Part shown: piece after piece, positions 57,057 through 64,000 of the stretch
Numbering within the stretch: the first letter of the stretch is position 1
Layout of the letters: each line of letters opens with the position of its first letter
Assembly (NCBI GenBank): GCA_026014745.1
Contig: JAOZHS010000001.1
Location: forward strand, 1-64,000
DNA length: 64,000 nucleotides
Reading direction: 5' to 3'
Origin: Candidatus Bathyarchaeota archaeon
Lineage (GTDB): Archaea; Thermoproteota; Bathyarchaeia; Bathyarchaeales; Bathycorpusculaceae
Position numbers and translations under genes: made by a program
Notes under the pieces: model-generated
The model's database searches: none
Told to the model about the DNA's origin: nothing
Seen by the model: only the letters and a program-made list of their open reading frames with translations

Positions 57057-58067
57057 ATGGCAGCATCTGAAGAAGCACTTATGTGGGTCGAGAAGTACCG
57101 CCCCAAAACCCTCGACGACGTCGTCGACCTAGTAGACATCCGAGAAAGCCTAAAAGCATTCATGCGTAACCCCAAAACCATGCCCCACCTCATGCTCGCA
57201 GGCATCCCCGGCACAGGCAAAACCACCATCGCACTATGCATAGCCCACGAATTATATGGAGCAAACTGGAAAAACTTCACCCTCGAACTCAACGCCTCCG
57301 ACGAAAGAGGCATAGACACTGTGCGGGACCGCATAAAAGACTTCAGCCGCTACAGCCGCTCAGGCTTTGGCGACATACCCTTCGCCTTAATCATCCTTGA
57401 CGAATGCGACCAAATGACTGGCCCCGCCCAAACTGCGCTAAGGCGCATTATGGAAATCGGGTCGCGCACCTCACGCTTCATTCTAATCTGTAACCAGTCC
57501 AGCAAAATAATTGAACCCATCCAGAGCCGATGCGCAATATTTCGCTTCTCACGTTTAGAGCGTCAAGCTATGAAGGAGCATCTGCTGTTCATCGCCAAAA
57601 AAGAAAATGTCACGCTGATGCCTGAAGCCGCAGACCGCATAGTGGACTACTCTGAAGGCGACCTACGCCACGCCATAAACGCTCTGCAAACAGCGTCAGC
57701 ATATCGGGAAGGCGGGGTTGTTGACGAAAAAACCGTCTCATTAGTCATCGGGGAAGCTAGCCCCATGCTGGTACAAAAGATGATTCGCAAAGCACTCTAT
57801 GGTGACTTCACGGAAGCTCGAAAAACCATGTATGACATTATGGGTTCCTTTGGCTTTTCAGGCTCCGAAATCATACGTCAAATCCAGCGGGAAATCTACA
57901 AGATGTCAGATTTGACTGCTCAACAGAAAGCCGACCTCTCTGAAGTCATCGGCGAATATGACTATCGCCTCACACAAGGCGCCAACAGTGACATCCAACT
58001 CAGCGCGCTTCTGGCGCAGTTTGCCAAGTTTGGGAAACGCATAGAGGAAACATATGCTGCGGAATGA
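57057..58067 (+). CDS. rfcS: Replication factor C small subunit
   Basis: AAA+ clamp-loader subunit that, with RfcL, loads PCNA at primer ends. The 336-aa chain has W-V-E-K-Y-R-P-K-T-L-D-D-V-V (residues 10-23), Walker A G-I-P-G-T-G-K-T-T (about 47-55), Walker B I-L-D-E-C-D (about 114-119) and the arginine finger motif S-R-C (about 159-161). GAGGTC precedes the ATG. Its last 14 bp overlap the start of rfcL, giving translational coupling. Confidence 0.97.
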   Translation: MAASEEALMWVEKYRPKTLDDVVDLVDIRESLKAFMRNPKTMPHLMLAGIPGTGKTTIALCIAHELYGANWKNFTLELNASDERGIDTVRDRIKDFSRYSRSGFGDIPFALIILDECDQMTGPAQTALRRIMEIGSRTSRFILICNQSSKIIEPIQSRCAIFRFSRLERQAMKEHLLFIAKKENVTLMPEAADRIVDYSEGDLRHAINALQTASAYREGGVVDEKTVSLVIGEASPMLVQKMIRKALYGDFTEARKTMYDIMGSFGFSGSEIIRQIQREIYKMSDLTAQQKADLSEVIGEYDYRLTQGANSDIQLSALLAQFAKFGKRIEETYAAE

Positions 58068-59292
58068 TTTGTTGTGGGTGGAGAAGTACCGCCCCAAAAA
58101 AATCGAGGACATAGTAGGCAACGAAGAAGCTAAAGAGCTGTTTGTGGAGTGGCTCAAAAACAAGCGCCACACCAAAAAAGCAGTACTCCTCTACGGTTCT
58201 CCGGGCGTCGGCAAAACCGCGCTCGTGAACGCAGCCGCCAGAGAATTTAACTTCACAATTATCGAAATGAACGCCAGCGACACCCGCTCAGAAAAAGCCG
58301 TAAACGCCGTCGCTAAACCAGCCACCTCATATATGGCACTAGACAACTTTTCAGGCGGCGTCAAAACCCGGGGCAACATGTTGTTCCTTGACGAAGTAGA
58401 CGGCATCGCAGGTAACGAGGACCGAGGCGGCGTCAACGCCATCCTCAAAATCATCGAGGAATCGCTTGTGCCCGTAATCATGGCGGCAAACGACCCCGAT
58501 ATTGAAAAACTAAGACCCCTCAAAAAAGTGTGCTTGCTAGTGCGGTTCCATCAAGTCCGCATCCCCCTAATCATTGCACTGTTACAGAAGATTTGTAGGC
58601 TGGAGCATGTTGATGCAGAGTTCGAAGCGCTTGAACGCATTGCACAGAACAGCCGCGGCGACGTACGCTCAGCCATCAACGACCTGCAGAGCCTAAGCGA
58701 AGAAGACCACATCCTAACGCTGCAAGACACCGCAATGCTAAGTGTCCGCAACAAAGACACCAGCATGGACGAGACGCTGCGGGGCGTGTTTGCCGCTAAA
58801 TCCATCGCGGAAGCCTCCGGCCTGCTTAGCTTCTCCAACGTAGATTACGATGACTTTCTACTCGCGGTGAGTGATAATTTGCCTCGCCGATACACTGATG
58901 CAGATGAGCTTGCGGCAGCGTATGATTATGTTTCACGCGCGGATATGTTTAGGGGCAGAATCGGCACTGAGAACTGGCATTTGCTTAAATATTTCTTTAA
59001 TGAACTTGCCCAAGCCGCAGCCGTCAACCCAGAATCCTTCAAGCCCTTTGAATTCATCGCCCCACCCATACGCATCATCACCCTATTCTGGACCAAAAGC
59101 AAACGAACCATGCTAGATGCCATATGCGGCAAAATCGGAGCCCAATGCCACGTCTCGCATGAAATCGCCAAACACAACTTTGTCCCCTACGTTAAGCTTA
59201 TGCTGCAGAAGAAGAAGGCCAGCCCGTTGGTTGAGTGGTTCAAGTTTACACCTGAAGAAGTTACGTATTTAGTAACCATGGGTAGGTACTAG
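58054..59292 (+). CDS. rfcL: Replication factor C large subunit
   Basis: Large clamp-loader subunit, 412 aa. It has W-V-E-K-Y-R-P-K-K-I-E-D-I-V (residues 8-21), Walker A G-S-P-G-V-G-K-T-A (about 48-56) and Walker B F-L-D-E-V-D-G (about 112-118). The C-terminal part after residue 240 is shorter than in many euryarchaeal RfcL and lacks a clear PCNA-interacting (PIP) box at the end (M-G-R-Y); in other archaea a PIP box is usual. It overlaps rfcS and is 2 bp before the next gene. Confidence 0.95.
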   Translation: MLRNDLLWVEKYRPKKIEDIVGNEEAKELFVEWLKNKRHTKKAVLLYGSPGVGKTALVNAAAREFNFTIIEMNASDTRSEKAVNAVAKPATSYMALDNFSGGVKTRGNMLFLDEVDGIAGNEDRGGVNAILKIIEESLVPVIMAANDPDIEKLRPLKKVCLLVRFHQVRIPLIIALLQKICRLEHVDAEFEALERIAQNSRGDVRSAINDLQSLSEEDHILTLQDTAMLSVRNKDTSMDETLRGVFAAKSIAEASGLLSFSNVDYDDFLLAVSDNLPRRYTDADELAAAYDYVSRADMFRGRIGTENWHLLKYFFNELAQAAAVNPESFKPFEFIAPPIRIITLFWTKSKRTMLDAICGKIGAQCHVSHEIAKHNFVPYVKLMLQKKKASPLVEWFKFTPEEVTYLVTMGRY

Positions 59293-59294
59293 TT

Positions 59295-59627
59295 ATGGTT
59301 GTTTTGAATGCTAAGTCGTTTAAGTTGCCGCGGGTAGATAGGGAGAAATTCGTCAATTTGATTCGATTAGGGCTCGAATATGACCAGATGCGCGGTATGT
59401 TTTCTATTAAAAGCTACAATAACATCGAGAAGCTCATGGAAGCAATAAGTGCCATTTTGGGGTGTCCAGTGGTGTTTCAACAGAGTTGCATCCGATGCGG
59501 CAAAGACTTTGCGTGTAACAGTTGTAGCTACGAGGAGTTGTGTACGACGAAAAATTTGCCATTTAGCTGTGTGTGCCCACAGTGTCTGCGGGACCGCAAG
59601 CAGGCTGATTCTTATCTTAAGTTTTAG
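59295..59627 (+). CDS. Cysteine-rich protein coupled to rfcL
   Basis: A 110-aa protein 2 bp after rfcL. The N-terminal half is helical and without cysteines (P-R-V-D-R-E-K-F-V-N-L-I-R-L-G-L-E-Y). The second half has eight cysteines: C-I-R-C-G-K-D-F-A-C-N-S-C-S (about residues 73-86), C-T, then C-V-C-P-Q-C (about 93-98). They could form a zinc site or Fe-S cluster. I do not recognise the family. The tight coupling to rfcL suggests a link to replication or repair, but only by position. Confidence 0.75.
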   Translation: MVVLNAKSFKLPRVDREKFVNLIRLGLEYDQMRGMFSIKSYNNIEKLMEAISAILGCPVVFQQSCIRCGKDFACNSCSYEELCTTKNLPFSCVCPQCLRDRKQADSYLKF

Positions 59628-59741
59628 ACATTTGTTCAGGTGTTTTGGAGTTTTTTTTGTTTATTAATTCATGTCTAGTGTTGAACGGCTGTTTCATTTA
59701 TTTCGTATAATCGCAATTTTTTTCATATAGAAGATATTGAA

Positions 59742-59756
59742 TAGTATTAAATACTA
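59742..59756 (+). promoter_or_regulatory. Palindrome over the TATA box of the GltB-like gene
   Basis: TAGTATT-A-AATACTA (59742-59756) is a perfect 7-bp palindrome around one base. It contains the TATA-like ATTAAATAC and lies about 55-70 bp before the GltB-like ATG at 59811. A protein bound here would block the TATA box. AT-rich palindromes of this kind arise by chance fairly often. Confidence 0.4.
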
Positions 59757-59810
59757 AACAAACGCAATGAAACCCAATTCACCACCATAAAAAGTTGGAG
59801 AATTGGACAA

Positions 59811-61421
59811 ATGAGTGAACGAGTACACAAAAACAGTTCCTACCTCAACGGAAAATCCACCGTAGGAACTAACACACGCGTAAAAGACACGAGCACAATC
59901 AGCGGCATGTGCCCAATCTGCATCCACGATTGCCCAGTACTATGCGAAATTAGCCTGTCAGCTTTTCGTGGACGAGAAGCCCTCTACCCCGAACCAGCAC
60001 AATTTGGAACCAGCACCGCTGGCGCCCTTAAAAACTTCGGCTTAGACTGGTCACACTTCAACATCCAAGCCGGACTCTTTGAAGCCCAAGGCGTTGCTGA
60101 AACTTCTGAAGCAGCAATATTCCCCAACGCAAACACAGAAACCGTAATCGGCGGCATGCCCCTCAAGCTCCCCATATTAACAGGCGCATTTGGATCCACA
60201 GAGGTTGCCCGAGTAAACTGGGATGGATTAGCCATCGGAGCAGCACTCGCAGGAGTATCCGTGACTATCGGAGAAAACATCGCAGGAATGGATACCCAAG
60301 CCACATTAACTGATGGTAAAGTTACTCATTCACCAGAACTTAAACGCCGAGTAGACTCTTTCCGTAAGTTCTGGGACCAAAAATACGGCGACGTCATCAT
60401 CCAAACTAACGTAGAAGACCAAAGACTAGGCATAGACACCTATGCACTGTCCAAACTGGAAGTCAACATAATCGAACGCAAATGGGGACAAGGCGCAAAA
60501 GCCATCGGCGGCGAAGTCCGGCTGAAAAACCTTGAGAAAGCAATCCTGCTCAAAAAACGCGGCTACATCGTCATCCCCGACCCCGAAGACCCCGTGGTCC
60601 AACAGGCGTTTAAAGATGGCGTGTTCCACACGTTTGAACGCCACAGCAGAGTCGGCATCCCCAAAGAAAAAAGCTTCTTAGAAGACATTGAATGGCTACG
60701 CAAACAAGGCGCAAAAAAAGTGTTCCTAAAAACAGGAGCATACCGACCCAGCGCAGTCGCATACACAATGAAATGGGCATCCGAAGCAAAAATCGACGCT
60801 TTAAGCTTTGACGGAGCAGGCGGCGGAACAGGCATGAGCCCCGTACCCATGATGGATGAAATGAGCATCCCAACCCTATACCTACAAGCCCTCGTATTAC
60901 AGTGCGCCCAAATCCTCAAAGCCAAAGGCAAATACGTTCCCGACTTAGTTATGGCAGGCGGCTTTATCGAAGAAACTAGCATATTCAAAACCATCGCTCT
61001 TAGCAACTTCGGAGACGGCCCCCTTGTCAAAGCAGTACTTATGGGGCGCTCACCAATTACCGCAGCCATGAAAGCTGCCTACTTCAAAAAACTCGCCGCA
61101 GAAGGCAAACTACCCAAAAACTTCACCGACAAATTCGGCTCAACACCAGACAAATTCTTCATCGCCGCACCAGAACTCAAAGCAAAATATGGCAGTCGAT
61201 TTGGAGATATTCCGCTAGAAAGCATCGGCGTCTATACTTATCTAACCGACAGAGTCGGCGTGGGACTAAAGCAGCTAATGGCGGGTAACCGCAAATGGAA
61301 CCTTGGCCTGCTCAACAGAGGCGACCTCATGAGCCTGAGCACCATTGCCACGCAAGTCACAGGCATCCCATTAGCGCATGAAGTCGAAAACGACGCAGTC
61401 AAAAAAATCCTCGACTACTAA
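59811..61421 (+). CDS. Glutamate synthase-like FMN-binding protein with N-terminal cysteine cluster
   Basis: A 536-aa protein of the GltB-central-domain (FMN-binding TIM barrel) family. Barrel marks: P-I-L-T-G-A-F-G-S-T (about residues 121-130), G-A-G-G-G-T-G-M-S-P-V-P-M-M-D-E (about 338-353), D-L-V-M-A-G-G-F (about 381-388) and A-V-L-M-G-R-S. Full glutamate synthases also have a glutaminase domain, which is absent. Near the start is C-P-I-C-I-H-D-C-P-V-L-C (about residues 34-45), a likely [4Fe-4S] site. It may take electrons from ferredoxin; the real substrate is unknown. GGAG precedes the ATG. It is a single gene with a palindromic promoter. Confidence 0.88.
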   Translation: MSERVHKNSSYLNGKSTVGTNTRVKDTSTISGMCPICIHDCPVLCEISLSAFRGREALYPEPAQFGTSTAGALKNFGLDWSHFNIQAGLFEAQGVAETSEAAIFPNANTETVIGGMPLKLPILTGAFGSTEVARVNWDGLAIGAALAGVSVTIGENIAGMDTQATLTDGKVTHSPELKRRVDSFRKFWDQKYGDVIIQTNVEDQRLGIDTYALSKLEVNIIERKWGQGAKAIGGEVRLKNLEKAILLKKRGYIVIPDPEDPVVQQAFKDGVFHTFERHSRVGIPKEKSFLEDIEWLRKQGAKKVFLKTGAYRPSAVAYTMKWASEAKIDALSFDGAGGGTGMSPVPMMDEMSIPTLYLQALVLQCAQILKAKGKYVPDLVMAGGFIEETSIFKTIALSNFGDGPLVKAVLMGRSPITAAMKAAYFKKLAAEGKLPKNFTDKFGSTPDKFFIAAPELKAKYGSRFGDIPLESIGVYTYLTDRVGVGLKQLMAGNRKWNLGLLNRGDLMSLSTIATQVTGIPLAHEVENDAVKKILDY

Positions 61422-61482
61422 ATCCCCATCCTTCTCTTTCTTTTTTATTTCTAATTTCATCTAGGCGCTAAAGCATTTTTTG

Positions 61483-62817
61483 CTAGCTTTTGCTTAACAA
61501 ACTTGTTTTGGTGTTCCATAAGAGTCCTGAGAGTACAATTGCAAATCCCAGATATTGAACACCCATCAAAAGCGGGTCGTGATTTGTGGGTGTGTTGAAG
61601 AGGGTGTAGCCTACGGGTTGACCGATTTCGACTTGGAACAGTAGGTAATTGTTTGAAGCAATGGCTTGGGCGTAACCAAAATCAACCAGCACCACAGCTG
61701 CAAACAAAATGACCGAGAGAACTGTTAGGGCAAAAACGATTTTCTTTGTCCGCTCAGTTACTACGTTTGCCTTTAGAGCCACACTTTTACTAACCAACGA
61801 AGCGGCTATTAAACAGAAAAACGGCAGCGAGAGGTAAGTGTATTTTATGGCGTTGTTGTAGGGCGCCTTAAGGTTCAAGCCAGCCCCCAAAACAGTATCA
61901 ATTAACACTATGGGCAAAATCATCGCCAAACAGAATAAGTCGAAAACCTCAACCTTTGACAGGTCCTTTCTAAAAGAAAAAGTTACAAGCAACGAAAGAG
62001 CCACAGCGATGCTGAAGAAAACGCCTAAGCCGTAGTTCCACAGAAAAGTGCCCACAAAAAAGTAAGAGGGAACAATGCCACTGTAATTGGGGTCGCTAAA
62101 ATCGCTATGACCGAAAACGGAAAACACGCTTTGACCCAACACAGCTTCAAACCAAAATAAAAAAGATAACAACACTGGCAAGAGGAAGAGGACGAGTTGA
62201 GTCAGGATGTGTTTGTAGTTTTTTGGTTTAGAATATATGTAGAAAAGCAGCAGGGGTATAATGATGAAGATTGCGAAGGCTTTTGTGAAAAGTGCGGCTG
62301 CAAAGAAGATGCCAGTTAAAAAGAAGTATTTGTCTGAGTTTTTATGGATGGCTAGAATTCCGATGTAGAGGCAGAGTAGGCTCAAAAATAGGCATTGGAC
62401 ATCTATGAGGAAGCTTCGGGAAAACACTAGTTCCCAAGGACTCAGAGCAAATAGGGAAGCTGCAAGTAGCCCAGTTGGTTTGCCATAAAAATGTGTGCCG
62501 ATTAGACAAACTATCAGAGTACTTCCGAGCGCTAACAGGGTTATTAGTATAACGCCTACGTTTGGGGTTTGACCGAAGAGGCTTAAAAACACAGCCTCAA
62601 AGTAGAAGCCTAAAGGCATTTGGTTGATGAGAGTGCCGAAGCTGTTGGTGTAGGGCATGCCCCATTTTAGTACGCCTACCGCGGCTTGGAATTCCCATTG
62701 GGTGTCGCCGTTGTAGAGGGGTCCGATGGAGAGGTAGATAAGCACAGTTCCGACTAGAAGGCTTAGGAGGGGGTAGTCTTCGATTAGCAGTTTTTTTAGG
62801 TTGGCTCTGCTAAACAT
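61483..62817 (-). CDS. Membrane glycosyltransferase (GT39/PMT-like)
   Basis: A 444-aa integral membrane protein with about 11-12 hydrophobic segments. The first outer loop has G-D-T-Q-W-E-F-Q-A-A (about residues 37-46), the place of the catalytic acidic residue in dolichyl-phosphate-mannose-dependent mannosyltransferases and ArnT-like enzymes. L-A-A-S-L-F-A-L-S-P-W (about 117-127) is typical of the fold. It likely moves a lipid-linked sugar to a protein or lipid outside. The neighbouring surface proteins and the nucleotide-sugar operon make glycosylation of the cell surface a plausible setting. Confidence 0.85.
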   Translation of the reverse strand: MFSRANLKKLLIEDYPLLSLLVGTVLIYLSIGPLYNGDTQWEFQAAVGVLKWGMPYTNSFGTLINQMPLGFYFEAVFLSLFGQTPNVGVILITLLALGSTLIVCLIGTHFYGKPTGLLAASLFALSPWELVFSRSFLIDVQCLFLSLLCLYIGILAIHKNSDKYFFLTGIFFAAALFTKAFAIFIIIPLLLFYIYSKPKNYKHILTQLVLFLLPVLLSFLFWFEAVLGQSVFSVFGHSDFSDPNYSGIVPSYFFVGTFLWNYGLGVFFSIAVALSLLVTFSFRKDLSKVEVFDLFCLAMILPIVLIDTVLGAGLNLKAPYNNAIKYTYLSLPFFCLIAASLVSKSVALKANVVTERTKKIVFALTVLSVILFAAVVLVDFGYAQAIASNNYLLFQVEIGQPVGYTLFNTPTNHDPLLMGVQYLGFAIVLSGLLWNTKTSLLSKS

Positions 62818-62959
62818 AGAGACCCATAACTAGCTTTTGATACGGTTAGGTGGATAAAACTTTTCGTTAAAAACCGCCCAAATGATTCAGCACAGGGCAT
62901 CCGTATACAAAAGCATCAACCAAACCCACAAAACTATAAAAACAAAGACTTGCCGTGTA

Positions 62960-62997
62960 GAGTAGAATAAAAAAGAAGGTAAGGAAAGGGTCCTTAC
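62960..62997 (-). terminator. Terminator after dockerin-like gene
   Basis: Read on the minus strand, GTAAGGA (plus bases 62991-62997) and TCCTTAC (62979-62985) form a 7-bp stem overlapping the stop codon of the dockerin-like gene, followed by CTTCTTTTTTATTC. Confidence 0.6.
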
Positions 62998-63761
62998 ATG
63001 TTGGCTGCAACTGTTGTTAAGTCTGCCAAATCAATCTTTGCGTCATTGTTGTAGTCTAGTTCAGGGTTGTAGTTGCCCAAGCCTGGGAAAGACCGGAAAC
63101 AACCAAAGACATGCATTAAATCAGCGAGGGTTGGGTGTGGAGACGCGGTGAAACTGAAGGGACTAATTTGGTTAGTGGATGTTGTCATAGAGGTTTCAAC
63201 CCCCTGCAACACATCGACGCCGTCAATGGTTAATGTGAATTGTTTCCAATCGGGGGTTATGCATAGTTGACCGTTGGCTCTTGTTACTATTGGTGTGACT
63301 TCTCGAACGGTGTTTATTGGAGCGCCGTTTTGGTTAAATTCGGTTGTGATTTCGACTTTTTTGATGTTCCAAAGCCCAGTAACATTTACAATGGCATCAT
63401 CTTGCCGTCTAATGGAAAGCAACATTACAAGCCGTGCATTGTAGCTGACAAAGCTATATTGTCCTTCTCCGGTGGGTTTGGTAGCTGGAAACGGCGGCTG
63501 GTTTGACCAGGTTGCATCAACGGTAACCCAGGGTTTAAACACGGGAGGGGGCACGTTAGCGGTTTTTGCGTTAACAGTTATAGAACCTCTATAATTGTCA
63601 GTTCCCCATTGGGTAACTGCACCATGATACCGCATCCAACGTACGATAAGTGGCGGGGGAGTGGAAGTCTCAGTATTTTGTGCAAGCGCTTGAGAAATTA
63701 GTGTCGAAAAACAGCTGGCGGCCAAAATCGTGATAATTATTGTAGCTAACATTTTTCGCAT
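62994..63761 (-). CDS. Secreted protein with half-dockerin C-terminus
   Basis: A 255-aa secreted protein. Residues 1-26 are a signal peptide (M-L-A-T-I-I-I-T-I-L-A-A-S, cleavage near A-L-A-Q-N). The middle is beta-rich with many Trp and Thr. The end holds one calcium-binding dockerin/EF-hand loop, D-Y-N-N-D-A-K-I-D-L-A-D-L (about residues 236-248), after L-A-D-L-M-H-V-F-G, which looks like a decayed first half. There is no anchor, so it may be held by a cohesin-like partner or released. ATG 63761 starts the signal peptide; upstream in-frame ATG codons would add a charged leader. A terminator overlaps the stop. Confidence 0.78.
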   Translation of the reverse strand: MRKMLATIIITILAASCFSTLISQALAQNTETSTPPPLIVRWMRYHGAVTQWGTDNYRGSITVNAKTANVPPPVFKPWVTVDATWSNQPPFPATKPTGEGQYSFVSYNARLVMLLSIRRQDDAIVNVTGLWNIKKVEITTEFNQNGAPINTVREVTPIVTRANGQLCITPDWKQFTLTIDGVDVLQGVETSMTTSTNQISPFSFTASPHPTLADLMHVFGCFRSFPGLGNYNPELDYNNDAKIDLADLTTVAANM

Positions 63762-63985
63762 TTCATTTCGCCTGCCCCTCTGTAGTCGATTCATCAATAA
63801 AGCATTAACTACCGCCAAAACTTCAGTAAAACCTCAATTTATGTTTATTTTGTCATATTATTGTTTAGTTTTGTTTATTTTTCATTTTTAACATCGATTC
63901 AAGCCGCTTAAAATGGCGAAAAAGAGTTTTTTGATTTTCATAAAAGTCTTAAATAACCAAATCAAGCAACCTATAACGGAACAAA

Positions 63986-64000
63986 ATGAATCAAGTGCTT
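63986..64000 (+). CDS. Possible start of a gene cut by the window edge
   Basis: An ATG at 63986 opens a frame (M-N-Q-V-L) that runs to the end of the window. A TATA-like TCTTAAATAA (63948-63957) lies about 35 bp upstream, as expected for a transcript with a leader of about 8 nt. With only five codons nothing can be said about the product. Confidence 0.3.

Overview
The window is archaeal. It encodes a five-subunit CODH/ACS complex of the archaeal Cdh type, replication factor C small and large subunits, RNA polymerase subunit P, deoxyhypusine synthase, the F420 enzyme CofE, the wyosine enzyme Taw1, archaeal-type Trm5 and a fused-type GuaA. Promoters carry TATA boxes about 25-27 bp before the expected transcript start, and Shine-Dalgarno sites of the GAGG/GGTGA type are common. 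The gene mix (Wood-Ljungdahl genes without methanogenesis genes, many Lrp/AsnC regulators, many secreted proteins with one C-terminal membrane anchor) fits an uncultured Bathyarchaeia-like member of the Thermoproteota. The lineage is an inference; no rRNA gene is present.

Layout. (1) 1-240: 5' part of a secreted protein gene. (2) 432-8328: cdhA-B-C-D-E and a CooC-type nickel ATPase, all on the minus strand: the carbonyl branch of the Wood-Ljungdahl pathway. (3) 8508-12573: accessory genes: flavodoxin, a truncated MinD-type ATPase, an IscU-like protein lacking one cysteine ligand, a NifX-like protein with a His tail, and a second CooC. (4) 12636-15593: FrhB-like F420 oxidoreductase subunit, MetF-like reductase, CofE and an SCP2 protein. 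(5) 16145-20374: a glutamate-cysteine-ligase-like enzyme and Kef-type antiporter diverging from an RLAN protein and a RimK-type ATP-grasp ligase. (6) 20441-30579: two deoxyhypusine-synthase paralogues, a helix-turn-helix membrane protein, a PQQ-propeller surface protein, guaA, an Lrp regulator and cysE-cysK. (7) 30717-35044: tRNA-Leu(GAG), two Lrp genes, zinc ribbons, glutamate dehydrogenase, a Mu-F-like protein and an SRPBCC protein. (8) 35121-39941: ten tightly coupled genes, one regulator and nine small membrane proteins sharing an N-terminal R-G-W-[FL]-P motif. (9) 40023-50053: a sortase-type surface protein, argS, an HDAC-like hydrolase, a polyferredoxin, then a nucleotide-sugar operon (nucleotidyltransferase, GlmM-like mutase, a dehydrogenase homologue lacking its catalytic cysteine, Gfo/Idh/MocA). 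(10) 50109-64000: trm5/rpoP, surface proteins, taw1, translin, endonuclease V, rfcS-rfcL, a GltB-like FMN protein, a GT39-type glycosyltransferase and a dockerin-like secreted protein.

The best candidate for an undescribed system is the R-G-W-[FL]-P operon. A second thread is translation start: at three genes (cdhD, the GCS2-like gene, the nucleotidyltransferase) a good Shine-Dalgarno sequence precedes a near-cognate ACG or CTG codon, and in two of them family similarity or promoter position argues against the next canonical start. A third is a pair of related intergenic repeats beside guaA and argS whose A-A-A-C plus G-run layout recalls Orc1/Cdc6 origin boxes.
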